Shown one piece after another: positions 1 to 8,436 of a stretch of DNA of 61,387 nt (position 1 is its first letter; every line of letters starts with the position of its first letter). The DNA is from Halorubrum coriense DSM 10284 (GTDB taxonomy: Archaea > Halobacteriota > Halobacteria > Halobacteriales > Haloferacaceae). The translations under genes and the position numbers were made by a program. The notes beneath the pieces were generated by a model that saw only the letters and a list, made by a program, of their open reading frames with translations, did not search any database and was not told where the DNA came from. The stretch is from contig NZ_AOJL01000027.1 in the NCBI RefSeq assembly GCF_000337035.1, positions 1 through 61,387 of the forward strand, read 5' to 3'.

Positions 1-21
1 AGAGATGTGTATAAGAGACAG
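1..21. other. Sequencing adapter remnant (Nextera/Tn5 mosaic end)
   Basis: Bases 3-21 read AGATGTGTATAAGAGACAG, an exact match to the 19-base Tn5 mosaic end used in Nextera tagmentation libraries. This is known library sequence. The acetamidase reading frame becomes sensible only after base 21. The window therefore starts at a contig end with untrimmed adapter, and these bases are not genomic. Confidence 0.95.
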
Positions 22-416
22 ACTTCCCCGTCTTCCAGCCGGGCGCGATGCTGGCGATGGGCGACGCGAAGGCGGCAATGGCCGACGGCGAGATGTGCGG
101 GACCGGCGCGGAGATCGCGGTCGAGGTCGACGCGACGCTCTCCGTGATCGACGACCCGGCCGTCCCGCTGGACCGGCCCCTCCTCGACACCGGCGACGCG
201 GTGAAGACGGTCGCGAGCGCCGAGACGCTGGAGGAGGCGGTCGAGAAGGCGAACCGCGACATGCTGGGGCTGCTGGCGCACCACCACGGCTTCTCGCGCA
301 CCGAGGCGTACCTCTTCTCCAGCCTCGTCGGCGGCCTAGAGATCAGTCAGGTTGTCGACCCGCAGGTCACGGCGCGGAACGCCGTGCCGAGCGAGTACCT
401 CTCGGTCCCGTTCTGA
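22..416 (+). CDS. Acetamidase/formamidase family protein, C-terminal part
   Basis: This is the 3' end of a gene cut by the contig edge; the frame runs from about base 24 and gives roughly 130 residues. The fragment begins FPVFQPGAMLAMGDAKAAMADGE, shown here only in part by its key GDAKAAMADGE motif, which is the conserved metal-site region of the FmdA/AmdA family. It ends with the typical SLVGGLEISQVVDPQ segment. Family members hydrolyse formamide or short amides to ammonia and the acid in the cytoplasm. The N-terminal two thirds are missing because of the assembly edge, so there is no sign of a pseudogene. It converges with the HerA-like ATPase gene, 12 bases away. Confidence 0.85.
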
Positions 417-428
417 TCCCGGCGAGAG

Positions 429-2450
429 TCAGCGCTCCGTCCGCTCGGCGAACCGGCGCGCGGCGTCGCTCAGGCCGGCGTCGGCCGCCGTTTCGCCCTC
501 GTCGGCGTCGGCGGCGTCGGGGGGCGCCGCGTCCCGAGCGCGGTCCGCGGCGGTCCCGTCGTCCGCGGTGACGGGGTCCTCGCCGTCGGCCGACGCCGTC
601 GTCTCGGCCTGATCCCCGCCGGACCGGTCGGTCGGCCCTCCCGCGGGCGGCTCGCCGACGTCGGTCGGGGCGGCGTCCGGCGGGTAGCTCAGCTCCGCGG
701 GCGGGACGAAGACCGATTCGACGGCGCTCACGACCTCGTCGACCTGCGCCTCGTCGAGCCGGTCGGCGTACGCCTCGCGGACGAGGTCCGGGACCGCGTA
801 GGCGTAGTGCCCGCGGCCGGCGTGACGGATGAGCCCCGCGCGGCGGATCGGGCGGTGGCGGCTGTAGGCGTGTCCGGAGTCGCCGTCGCCGCCGGCGTCG
901 ATATGGGCCGCGACGGGGTCGCTCGCGCCCTCGCGCCGGTAGTGACGGAGCATCCCGCGGGAGAGCTCCGGGAGCGCCTCGATGCGCGAGCGGAGCTCCT
1001 CGATGACCGCCTCGCGGGTGCCGAGTTCGATCGCGTCGTCGAACCGGAGCGCGCTCTCGGCCACGTCGTCGCGGGTGACCGGGTCGACGTCGTCCGGCGG
1101 CCCCGACGCGGACGCGACCGCGGCGTCGGAGTTGGGAGTTGCGGAGTCGTCGGAGTCGCCCTCGGAGGCGTCGGCCGGAGATTCGCTGCCCGTCGACGCG
1201 GCGGCCTCGGAGCCGTCGTCGGCCCCGGGACCGCCGTCCGCGGCCGACGCCGCCGAGTCGCCCTCGGTCGCGGCGACCGCCTCGTCGTACGACTTGAGCA
1301 CCGACTGGTCGCCGTTTCCGTCGTCGCCGCCCGCTCCGCCGTCGTCTCGGGACCGGTCAGGGCTCGCCGCGGACGGACCACCGCCGCGGTACGGGGCCTC
1401 CGCCTTGCCCAGCAGCGCCTGCGCGAACTGGTCGGCCATGTTGCTCAGGTCGCGGGCCTCCTCCAGCTCGCGTTCGAGGTCGGCGATCCGCCGGTCCCTC
1501 TTCTCTAGCTCCTGCTTGAGGTCCGCGATCTCGGACTCGCGGCGCTCCTTCTCGTCGGAGATCGATTCGAGCTCGCCGACGAGGTCGCTGGAGACGGACT
1601 TCAGCTCCGGGCGCTCGAAGTCGTCGAGCCCGGGGGTCGCGCCCGCGTCGAACGTCTCCTTGCGGTGGAACTGGATCCGGCGGATCGACTCGTCCCAGTC
1701 GGTCATCAGGAACGCCTCGCCGTCGCCTAAGTCCTCCACCGCGCTCGCGTACTTCGAGCCGAGGATGCGCCCGACCACCTTCGTGTCGTTGTCCCAGGTG
1801 AGCCGGTGCCAGCAGAGCCAGTCGCACTGGGTGATGAAGTCCTTCTTGACGTCCGCCGGGCGCTGGCTGATGCCGACGATGCCGAGCCCGTGCTTCCGGC
1901 CGCGTTTCCCCACCTTGATCAGCATCTTCCCCGTCTCGTCCATCCCGCCGCCCTCGGGGATGTACTCGTGACACTCCTCGATCACGAGCAGGAAGGGCTT
2001 CTTCATGCGCTTCTCCTTCGCGAACAGCTGTCTGACGACCTCCAAGAGGAGCTCGTTGGCGGTCTCCTCTTCGAGGTAGCCGGAGACGTCCAAGATGATC
2101 GGGACGTTCTGCTCTAAGGCGAGGGCCGCGATCTTCTCGGCGTGTTCGGGGGAGACGACGATGTCGCACTCGTCGTCCGCGCCGGCGTGGAGGATCTCGT
2201 ACTCTTCTTTTAAACCGTAATATTCGCCGTCCGTGTCGACGATAAGAACCGGGAAGCCGCTGTCGAGCAGGTTCTCGATGACGACCGAGGCGGTGTTGCT
2301 CTTCCCGGAGCCGCTCTTCCCCGTGATAAACGATCGGCCGGTGAGGACGTCGACGACCGGGAGCTCGACCGGCGACCCCGGCTCCGCCGTCGCGTCGCCG
2401 CCGATCCCCTCGCTGACGTCCGCGACGTGGATCGTCTCTGCCTCGCTCAT
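429..2450 (-). CDS. HerA/DUF87-type ATPase with coiled coil and acidic C-terminal region
   Basis: The predicted protein has 673 residues. A P-loop (GKSGSGKSNT) lies near residue 44, followed by a Walker B segment (LLVIEECHEYIP) and an arginine-finger/sensor region (GISQRPADVKKDF). This is the HerA/FtsK-like RecA fold of DUF87 proteins, which act as hexameric DNA or protein pumps. After the ATPase core (about 1-280) comes a predicted coiled coil rich in Glu, Arg and Lys (about 290-350), a low-complexity acidic linker, and a small C-terminal domain around 500-590. I chose the ATG at 2450 because upstream in-frame codons lack the family's N terminus. It lacks a NurA neighbour, so the canonical end-resection HerA role is not supported by context. 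Confidence 0.8.
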   Translation of the reverse strand: MSEAETIHVADVSEGIGGDATAEPGSPVELPVVDVLTGRSFITGKSGSGKSNTASVVIENLLDSGFPVLIVDTDGEYYGLKEEYEILHAGADDECDIVVSPEHAEKIAALALEQNVPIILDVSGYLEEETANELLLEVVRQLFAKEKRMKKPFLLVIEECHEYIPEGGGMDETGKMLIKVGKRGRKHGLGIVGISQRPADVKKDFITQCDWLCWHRLTWDNDTKVVGRILGSKYASAVEDLGDGEAFLMTDWDESIRRIQFHRKETFDAGATPGLDDFERPELKSVSSDLVGELESISDEKERRESEIADLKQELEKRDRRIADLERELEEARDLSNMADQFAQALLGKAEAPYRGGGPSAASPDRSRDDGGAGGDDGNGDQSVLKSYDEAVAATEGDSAASAADGGPGADDGSEAAASTGSESPADASEGDSDDSATPNSDAAVASASGPPDDVDPVTRDDVAESALRFDDAIELGTREAVIEELRSRIEALPELSRGMLRHYRREGASDPVAAHIDAGGDGDSGHAYSRHRPIRRAGLIRHAGRGHYAYAVPDLVREAYADRLDEAQVDEVVSAVESVFVPPAELSYPPDAAPTDVGEPPAGGPTDRSGGDQAETTASADGEDPVTADDGTAADRARDAAPPDAADADEGETAADAGLSDAARRFAERTER

Positions 2451-2575
2451 ACCCGTGAGAGGTAGCGCCCGCCTCATAAACCATCGCCTCGGTCGTCGGC
2501 CGGGTACACCGGTCGTAGGCGAGTCGGGTTCGAGGCTCCGCAAGACGTATGCCGCCGCCGGGAGTGCGGCCGCGT

Positions 2576-2956
2576 ATGGACAGCGAAAACACCCTCCTCA
2601 ACGCGCTCGTCGGCGCGATCGCGACGACGGTGCTCTCGTTCACCGGCATCTCGCCGCTGCTCGGCGGCGCGGTCGCCGGGTACTTAACCAGCGACGGTGA
2701 GCCGGACGGCGGCGACGGGCTCCGGGTCGGCGCGCTCTCCGGCGCGATCGCGTCGATTCCGATCGTCGGACTGCTGCTTCTCGGCCTCGTGTTGTTGCCG
2801 TTCTTGGGACTCTTCGGGTTCCCGCTCGAAGCCGGGATCGCAGTCGGCGGGGTCGTCGTCTTCGGCGCGATTATCGTGATCGGCGGCGTCGCCTACACCG
2901 TGGTGCTGAGCGCGCTCGGCGGACTGCTCGGCGTGTACGTGAAAGAAGAGCTGTAG
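2576..2956 (+). CDS. Small membrane protein, DUF5518-like
   Basis: The protein has 126 residues with four likely hydrophobic segments: NALVGAIATTVLSF near the N terminus, a Gly/Ala-rich second segment, IVGLLLLGLVLLPFLGLFGF, and a long C-terminal GGVVVFGAIIVIGGVAYTVVLSALGGLLG. The arrangement and the phrase GGAVAGYL resemble the DUF5518 family common in haloarchaea, whose function is unknown. The start at 2576 (MDSENTLLNAL) is preferred to an in-frame ATG nine codons upstream, which would add a proline-rich stretch. It is divergent from the HerA-like gene and converges with trpS. Confidence 0.6.
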   Translation: MDSENTLLNALVGAIATTVLSFTGISPLLGGAVAGYLTSDGEPDGGDGLRVGALSGAIASIPIVGLLLLGLVLLPFLGLFGFPLEAGIAVGGVVVFGAIIVIGGVAYTVVLSALGGLLGVYVKEEL

Positions 2957-2992
2957 GGGCCGCGCGTGGCGGGCTCGGTCCGTGCCGCGGGC

Positions 2993-4681
2993 TCAGTGCT
3001 CGCCGCCGGTGCCGCGCCGGTCGGAGTCGAGGTCGATGTCGAGGTCGTCGAGGAGCTCCTCGGCCTCCGCGCGCTTCTCTTGATGATCTTCGAGGAACTC
3101 GCGCATCAGCTCTGCCGCCTGCTCCTTACAGCCGCCACAGAGGCGCTCGCCGTTGACGCACTCGGCGTACACCTCCTTGGTCAGCTCGTCGTCGTCGCCC
3201 GCGAGCAGGTAGGCGTACAGCTCGTAGACGGGGCACTCGTCGGCCTCGCCGCCGAGCTCGCGCTGCTCCGCGGCGGTGTCGCGCCCGCCGGTGGTCGCCG
3301 CCTTCACCTTGTCGTAGCCGTCCTCGGGGTCGTCGAGCAGCGAGATGTGGCTCGCCGGGATCGACGAGGACATCTTCCCGCCCGTGAGCCCGGTCATGAA
3401 CCGGTGGTAGATCGAGGAGGGCTGCCGGAAGCCGAACCCGTCGTGGTCGATCTCGACCTCCCGCGCCAGCGACTCGGCCTCCCCGCGGGTGAGTTCGAAC
3501 GCGTCGACGTGGCCCTCGAAGACGCGCTTTTCGCCCGCCACGGCCTCGATCAGCGCCTCGAACGCCTCGTCGGTGGCGTTGCGGTCGAAGAACCGCACGC
3601 GGGGGCGGAGCGGCTCCTTGCCGCCGGCGCGGAGCTTGTCGAGGGCGGTCGACTTCGCGGCCGCGAGGTCGACGCTGTCGCGGTCGGTCTCGGGCGGCTC
3701 GTAGTCGGCGAGCCACTCGGCGGCGTCCTCGCAGCGCACGTCGCTCTCGGCGGCGTCGCCCTCTTCGGCAGCGTCACCGTCGCCGTCGCGGGCCGCGAGC
3801 GCGTCGTAGGCGGCCCGGACGAGCCGCCGCTCGTCGTCGTCGAGCTCGAAGGAGGCGAACGCCTCGGTCACCTTGAAGTAGCGCACGCGGGTCGCCAGAT
3901 CGCGGGTGAGCCTGACGTGCGGGTCCTGGTCGGGGCCGACCGGGATCACCGTCGGCTTCGGCTCGTCGACGAGCTGCGGGTAGAGGATGTCCGCGGTCTG
4001 GGTGATCACGCTCTGCATGTGCGAGATGTTCGTCTCGCCGTCGAAGCCGTAGATCGCCTCGAACTCCGAGAAGTTCGCCTTCGAGCCGAGCTCGAACCCG
4101 AGGTCCTGGACCGCGCGGTTGTCGGACTGGCGGTACAGCTCCCCCTCCTCGGCGTCGAAGCCGAGCGCGAGCAGGGAGAGGAGGTAGTTGCGGGCGTGCT
4201 CGTCGATCTCGTCCCACGACATCCCGCGCGCGGAGTGCGCCTCGAGGTCGGCGATGAGGCCGAAGGCGTCGCCGCCCATCCGCTGGTGCCAGATGATCTC
4301 GTCGAACACGAGCTTGTGGCCGATGTGCGGGTCGCCGGTGGGCATGAACCCGGAGAGCGCCGCGAACGGCTCGTCGTTCGCCATCGCCTCCGCGACCGCG
4401 TCGTACTCGCGGTGACCGAAGATGACGCCGCGGCGCATCAGGTAGTGCGGGTCCGGCACGTCGTCGTCGACCTCGTCGAACGCCTCGATGCCGAACTCCG
4501 CGAAGAGGTCCGCGTAGTCCCCGACCGACGCCGACCCCCACGGGTCGAGCGCGACGTCCTCGGCCGGCTCGTCCGCGCGCTCGGTCCCGCCGTCCGTCCG
4601 AGGGGCGGCCGGGTCGGCCGCGGCGTCGCCGCCGCGCCCGTCGCCCGGCGGGGTCGCGCCCTCGGGGGTGTCTTCGTCCAT
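2993..4681 (-). CDS. trpS: Tryptophan--tRNA ligase
   Basis: This class I synthetase charges tRNA-Trp in the cytoplasm. In the 562-residue product the HIGH signature is PTGDPHIGHK (H119-H122) and the KMSKS-type loop is GGKMSSSIPASH (Lys near 436). The archaeal Trp-site segment SHMQSVITQTADILYPQ is present. Two features are typical of haloarchaeal versions: a disordered acidic N terminus of about 60 residues and an acidic insert between the two catalytic halves (AARDGDGDAAEEGDAAESD). A C-terminal Cys cluster (CVNGERLCGGC) could bind zinc. The start ATG at 4681 is preceded by a T-rich TATA-like element about 24 bases upstream on the minus strand, consistent with a leaderless transcript. Confidence 0.95.
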   Translation of the reverse strand: MDEDTPEGATPPGDGRGGDAAADPAAPRTDGGTERADEPAEDVALDPWGSASVGDYADLFAEFGIEAFDEVDDDVPDPHYLMRRGVIFGHREYDAVAEAMANDEPFAALSGFMPTGDPHIGHKLVFDEIIWHQRMGGDAFGLIADLEAHSARGMSWDEIDEHARNYLLSLLALGFDAEEGELYRQSDNRAVQDLGFELGSKANFSEFEAIYGFDGETNISHMQSVITQTADILYPQLVDEPKPTVIPVGPDQDPHVRLTRDLATRVRYFKVTEAFASFELDDDERRLVRAAYDALAARDGDGDAAEEGDAAESDVRCEDAAEWLADYEPPETDRDSVDLAAAKSTALDKLRAGGKEPLRPRVRFFDRNATDEAFEALIEAVAGEKRVFEGHVDAFELTRGEAESLAREVEIDHDGFGFRQPSSIYHRFMTGLTGGKMSSSIPASHISLLDDPEDGYDKVKAATTGGRDTAAEQRELGGEADECPVYELYAYLLAGDDDELTKEVYAECVNGERLCGGCKEQAAELMREFLEDHQEKRAEAEELLDDLDIDLDSDRRGTGGEH

Positions 4682-4758
4682 ACCAACCCTCCCGTCGGTC
4701 GACGCAAAAACCGTTCGCTTGCGCGGGACCGGTTGGCACAGTGTGTCGGCCGACCGAG

Positions 4759-5550
4759 TCACTCCGCGTGCGCCACCAGCCGCGTCGCGGTCGCCTTCCA
4801 CCGGAGCGACACCCGGTCGCCGGGAGCGAGACCGAGCCGACCGACGCTCTCGGCGGTGATCAGCGCCGCGACTTCGACGGCGGCCTCGACTCTCTCTCCC
4901 CGGTCGACCGGTTCGACCCCGATCCGAACCGTCGACACCGTCTCGCCGGAGTCGATGCGTGAGACGCGGCCGGTCAGGCGGTTCCGGGCGCTCGTCGCGT
5001 CCGGATCGACCTCGCTGGCCGCGTCGTTGACCGTGACCGCGTCCGCGCCGATCCGGACCTGGACCGGATCGCCCGCGGCGACCGTGCCGCCGTCGCTCCC
5101 GTCACCCCCGGCGTCCTCGTCGCCGGTCGCGCCGTGGAGCCCGGAGAGCGCCCCGACCGCGGTGTCGACGACCGCGATCTCGCCGTCGATCGCCTCGACC
5201 GTCCCGCGCAGCACCGTCTCGGGGACCGACGCGGTCGCCGCGAGGACGGCCTGAAGCCGGTCGTAGCGGTCGAGGAGGTCTCGGCCCGACGCGGCGAGTC
5301 GGCTCCCGCCGCCGCCCTCGCCGCCGCGGCGGCGCTCGACGAGCGTTCCGTAGGCGTCCTCCAGCGTCTCGATCCGCGAGAGCGCCCGGGCCCGGGAGCG
5401 ACCGAGCGCAGACGCGGCCCCCGCGACCGACCCCGCGGCGTCGACCGCGCGCAGGAGCGCGGCGTCGCGGCCGTCGAACTCCACGCCGTCCTCGACGAGC
5501 GCGGCGTGCCCCCGCCCCGCGGCCGCGTCCGGACCGGTCGCGTCGCTCAT
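4759..5550 (-). CDS. ModE-like oxyanion-responsive regulator (HTH plus two TOBE domains)
   Basis: The product has 263 residues. Residues about 27-95 form a LysR/ModE-type winged helix-turn-helix ([27 protein letters not shown] and on, quoted here by its [11 protein letters not shown] helix). The rest consists of two TOBE-like repeats: [18 protein letters not shown] with [13 protein letters not shown], then [13 protein letters not shown] with [19 protein letters not shown]. Di-TOBE modules bind molybdate or tungstate, so this is most likely a sensor-repressor. It is divergent from tupABC, and a 24-base palindrome sits over the tupA start. It lies upstream of trpS on the same strand with a 77-base gap. 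Confidence 0.8.
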   Translation of the reverse strand: MSDATGPDAAAGRGHAALVEDGVEFDGRDAALLRAVDAAGSVAGAASALGRSRARALSRIETLEDAYGTLVERRRGGEGGGGSRLAASGRDLLDRYDRLQAVLAATASVPETVLRGTVEAIDGEIAVVDTAVGALSGLHGATGDEDAGGDGSDGGTVAAGDPVQVRIGADAVTVNDAASEVDPDATSARNRLTGRVSRIDSGETVSTVRIGVEPVDRGERVEAAVEVAALITAESVGRLGLAPGDRVSLRWKATATRLVAHAE

Positions 5551-5645
5551 GTCCGGAGGATACGTCCGGGCCGTGTTGGGAGTTTCGACGCGCCGTCGAC
5601 CCCCGCTCCGGTCGCGTCGATCCGGCGTACGGGGCCGTGACGCAA

Positions 5646-5653
5646 CTTATATG
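5646..5653 (+). promoter_or_regulatory. TATA box of tupABC
   Basis: CTTATATG ends 25 bases before the tupA ATG at 5678, which fits an archaeal promoter that gives a leaderless or nearly leaderless transcript. The palindromic candidate operator follows 14 bases later and covers the expected transcription start. Confidence 0.65.
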
Positions 5654-5667
5654 TCGTGTCGACCCAC

Positions 5668-5691
5668 CGTTGTATCTATGCCGATACAACG
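5668..5691 (+). promoter_or_regulatory. Candidate ModE-type operator over the tupA start codon
   Basis: CGTTGTATC, six spacer bases, GATACAACG: a perfect 9-base inverted repeat. The tupA ATG (5678-5680) lies inside the spacer. The half-sites resemble the CGTTATAT...ATATAACG form that I recall for bacterial ModE boxes. A bound regulator here would block the transcription start, which matches oxyanion-dependent repression by the divergent ModE-like protein. Binding itself is inferred. Confidence 0.6.
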
Positions 5692-6643
5692 ACGTACGTT
5701 CGTGGCTGCGCTCGGTGCCGGGACGATCGCGAGCACGGCGGGCTGCTCGTCGACGGGAGGCACCGGCGGCGACGGGAGCGACGGCAGCGGCGGGAACGGC
5801 ACCGCCGACGGGACGCCCTCGGTCGCCGGCGAGACGCTGACGCTCACGACGACGACGAGCACCTACGACACCGGGCTCCTCGACGAGATCCACACGGACT
5901 TCGAGGAGATGTACGGCGTCACGGTCGACGCCGTCGCCCAGGGGACCGGCGCGGCCCTGGAGACCGCCCGCAACGGCGACTCGGACATCGTGATGGTCCA
6001 CGCCCGCGGGCTCGAAGACGAGTTCATGCGCAACGGGTACGGGATCAACCGCCGGGACCTGATGTTCAACGACTTCGTGATCGTCGGCCCGGCGGACGAC
6101 CCGGCCGGGATCGAGGGGACGGGCTCCGCGACCGAGGCGCTGACGACCGTCGCGGAGGCGGAGGCGACGTTCGTCTCCCGCGGCGACAACTCGGGGACGC
6201 ACACGAAGGAGCTGAACCTCTGGGAGGCGGCGGGCACGGACCCCGGCGGCGACTGGTATCAGGAGACCGGCACCGGGATGGGCGAGGCGCTCAACGCCGC
6301 CAACCAGCAGGGCGCGTACACGCTCTCCGACCGCGGGACGTTCATCTCGCAGCGGTCCGAGATCGACCTCACGATCCTCGTTCAGGGACCGATCGAGGGC
6401 GGGCCGGAGATCCTCGCGAACCCGTACGGCGTCATGGCGGTGAACCCCGGCGTCCACGAGAACGCCAACTACGACCTCGCGATGGCGTACATCGGGTGGA
6501 TCACCAGCCCGGGCGTCCAGAACGCCATCTCCGAGTACCAGGTGAACGGCGAGCAGCTGTTCTTCCCGGAGGCCGTCTCCGAGGACCCCGACTTCCGGCA
6601 GTACGTTCCGGAAGGCTGGAGTAGCGACGACTCGGACGCGTAA
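5678..6643 (+). CDS. tupA: Tungstate/molybdate ABC transporter, substrate-binding lipoprotein
   Basis: The 321-residue product is exported by the Tat pathway and lipid-anchored: twin arginine at 5-6 ([10 protein letters not shown]) and lipobox ending in C23 (STAGC). A Gly/Ser linker follows, then a PBP-II fold typical of Tup[17 protein letters not shown] at the start, [19 protein letters not shown] in the middle, and [11 protein letters not shown] near the end. TupA proteins capture tungstate with high affinity, and some prefer molybdate. Downstream genes tupB and tupC complete the importer. The oxyanion preferred here cannot be read from sequence alone. Confidence 0.88.
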   Translation: MPIQRRTFVAALGAGTIASTAGCSSTGGTGGDGSDGSGGNGTADGTPSVAGETLTLTTTTSTYDTGLLDEIHTDFEEMYGVTVDAVAQGTGAALETARNGDSDIVMVHARGLEDEFMRNGYGINRRDLMFNDFVIVGPADDPAGIEGTGSATEALTTVAEAEATFVSRGDNSGTHTKELNLWEAAGTDPGGDWYQETGTGMGEALNAANQQGAYTLSDRGTFISQRSEIDLTILVQGPIEGGPEILANPYGVMAVNPGVHENANYDLAMAYIGWITSPGVQNAISEYQVNGEQLFFPEAVSEDPDFRQYVPEGWSSDDSDA

Positions 6644-6645
6644 GC

Positions 6646-7395
6646 GTGCCGCTCGAACCGGTCGCACAGCTGGCCCCCGCCCTCCTCGACGGGGGCGCGG
6701 GCCCCGCGGCGTCCCTGCTCGGCGTCTCGTTCAGAGAGGGATACGTCGGGAGCGTCATCGCGGTCTCGCTGTACGTGAGCCTCACCGCGGTCGCGTTGAG
6801 CACGCTCATCAGCGTCCCGGCCGCCGTCGCCATCGGCCTCACGGAGTTCCCCGGGAAGGGGTTCGTGAAGTCGGTCGTCAACACGGGGATGGGGTTCCCG
6901 AGCGTGGTCGTCGGACTGGTGGTGCTGTTCGCGGTCTCCAACCAGGGGCCGCTGGGGTCGCTGGAGCTCATCTTCACCCGCGAGGCGATGATCATGTCGC
7001 AGTTCGTCCTCGCGACGCCGCCGATCACCGCGATCAGCCTCGCGGCCGTGAGCGGCGTCGACGACGGCGTCCGCGACGCCGCCCGCGTCCTCGGCGGGAC
7101 CCGCGTCGACGTGGCGCTGGTGGTGATCAAGGAGGCCCGCTACGGGATCGCGACGGCGGTGTTGGCCGGGTTCGGCCGCGCGATCAGCGAGGTCGGCTCC
7201 GTGCTGATCGTCGGCGGGAACATCACGAGCGCGGACGGCATCTCCAAGACGCGCACGCTGACGACGGCCATCCAGCTGGAGGCCAGACAGGGACGGTACG
7301 AGACCGCGATGGTGCTCGGTGCGGTGCTGGTCGCGCTCGTGTTGACGGTCAACGCCGTCGTCGTCCGCTTCGGCGATCGGGGGGTGACCGGTTGA
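6646..7395 (+). CDS. tupB: Tungstate/molybdate ABC transporter, permease
   Basis: This 249-residue membrane protein begins with GTG two bases after the tupA stop. It has about five to six transmembrane segments and the binding-protein-dependent permease (EAA) loop, [23 protein letters not shown]. The motif [21 protein letters not shown] is characteristic of TupB. It forms the channel through which the oxyanion captured by TupA is imported, powered by TupC. The very close spacing indicates co-transcription and translational coupling. Confidence 0.88.
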   Translation: MPLEPVAQLAPALLDGGAGPAASLLGVSFREGYVGSVIAVSLYVSLTAVALSTLISVPAAVAIGLTEFPGKGFVKSVVNTGMGFPSVVVGLVVLFAVSNQGPLGSLELIFTREAMIMSQFVLATPPITAISLAAVSGVDDGVRDAARVLGGTRVDVALVVIKEARYGIATAVLAGFGRAISEVGSVLIVGGNITSADGISKTRTLTTAIQLEARQGRYETAMVLGAVLVALVLTVNAVVVRFGDRGVTG

Positions 7396-7427
7396 TGCGA
7401 AGGGAGGTGACCGGCTGATGCTCCGCG
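7382..7427 (+). repeat. Imperfect 23-base tandem duplication at the tupB/tupC junction, with Shine-Dalgarno
   Basis: The end of tupB, GGTGACCGGTTGATGC, is repeated 23 bases later as GGTGACCGGCTGATGC. The second copy supplies the tupC start ATG (7418). The block just before it contains GGAGGTGA (about 7403-7410), a near-perfect match to the anti-Shine-Dalgarno sequence of haloarchaeal 16S rRNA. So tupC, an internal operon gene, appears to use ribosome binding, unlike the leaderless first genes of operons around it. Confidence 0.7.
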
Positions 7428-8170
7428 CCACGGGGGTGTCGCGGTCGTACGGCGACGATACCGTGTTCCGCGACCTCACGATCGACGTCGACGCCGGCGA
7501 GGTCGTCGCCGTCATCGGTCCCTCCGGCGTCGGCAAGACGACGCTGTTGCGAACGCTCGCGCTGTCGCTGGAGCCGGACGAGGGGAGGGTGAAGCTCGAC
7601 GGGACCGACCCGTGGACGGCCGACGAGGCGGAGCGGCTCGTGCTGCGCCGCCGGGTCGGCATGGTGTTCCAAGAGGCGAGCCTCTTCGCCGGAACGGTCG
7701 CCCGCAACGTCGAGTACGGGCTCCGGGTCCGCCGCTCGTGGAGCGAGCGGATCGCCTCGCTCTTCCGGCTGTCCGGCGCGGCGGACGCGGTCCGCGAGTC
7801 GCTCGACGTCGTCGGACTGACCGACAAGACGGACCAGCCGGTCGACTCGCTCTCCGGCGGCGAGGCCCAGCGGGTGTCGTTCGCCCGCGCGCTGGCGTAC
7901 GACCCCGACGTCCTGCTGCTCGACGAGCCCACCTCCGACCTCGACCCGCGCAACACCGCGGTCATCGAGGACGCCGTCGGCGAGGCGAGCGACAGGGGGA
8001 TCGGCGTCGTCGTCGCGACCCACGACATGCATCAGGCCGAGCGGGTCGCGGACCGCGTCGCGGTGCTGTTGGACGACGGGATCACGGAGGTCGGGCCGAC
8101 GGCGGAGATCTTCGAGGACCCCGCCGACGAGCGCACCCGGAAGTTCATCTCTGGCGAACTGGTGTACTGA
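7418..8170 (+). CDS. tupC: Tungstate/molybdate ABC transporter, ATP-binding protein
   Basis: The 250-residue protein has a complete ABC nucleotide-binding domain: Walker A GPSGVGKTT, Q-loop MVFQEASLF, signature LSGGEAQR, Walker B VLLLDEPTSDLD, and switch histidine in VVATHDMHQ. It powers uptake through TupB. The ATG at 7418 is preferred because a strong Shine-Dalgarno sequence ends about seven bases upstream. The short C terminus lacks a TOBE domain, so oxyanion sensing probably resides in the separate ModE-like regulator. Confidence 0.9.
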   Translation: MLRATGVSRSYGDDTVFRDLTIDVDAGEVVAVIGPSGVGKTTLLRTLALSLEPDEGRVKLDGTDPWTADEAERLVLRRRVGMVFQEASLFAGTVARNVEYGLRVRRSWSERIASLFRLSGAADAVRESLDVVGLTDKTDQPVDSLSGGEAQRVSFARALAYDPDVLLLDEPTSDLDPRNTAVIEDAVGEASDRGIGVVVATHDMHQAERVADRVAVLLDDGITEVGPTAEIFEDPADERTRKFISGELVY

Positions 8171-8436
8171 TATCGAGAAAGAGGAGGAATCCGGTCGGAT
8201 TCCGGCGGCCTGACGTGGCTGGCCGACGTATCTGCGGAGTACGCCTCCAAAGCCCCGGCCTCGTCGTTGGCACCCTCCGCTTCGCTCCGGGGCCAGCGAC
8301 TCCAGCGAGGGACCGGAGCTCCCTCTGGCAGCCGGCGCGTAGCGCCGGCGATCTCGCGCGTGCGACTCGCTCCCTGCGGGCGCTCGTCGGCACGCGCCAC
8401 CGCGACGTTTGTTTATCTGTGATCGACACCGCCGCT
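8171..8436. other. Structured intergenic element between convergent genes
   Basis: This 266-base gap contains three successive inverted repeats. The first is GAGGGA with TCCCTC (8308-8326). The second is GCCGGCGC, GTA, GCGCCGGC (8332-8350), a perfect 8-base stem. The third pairs GCGCGTGC (8357-8364) with GCACGCGC (8391-8398) and can extend with a bulge. No credible gene is present. It may be a bidirectional termination region or one copy of a dispersed palindromic repeat. Confidence 0.6.

Noticed and set aside
22-416. Acetamidase fragment as a pseudogene
   Set aside because: It is cut by the contig end marked by adapter sequence, and the remaining frame is intact to its stop.
2966-5254. 762-codon plus-strand open frame
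   Set aside because: It is antisense to trpS and the ModE-like gene; Val/Leu/Arg-rich product typical of shadow frames in very GC-rich DNA, with no domain.
8145-8429. 94-codon minus-strand frame in the tupC/HIT gap
   Set aside because: Its sequence is made of the palindromic DNA described there, is very Arg-rich, and has no haloarchaeal acidic bias.
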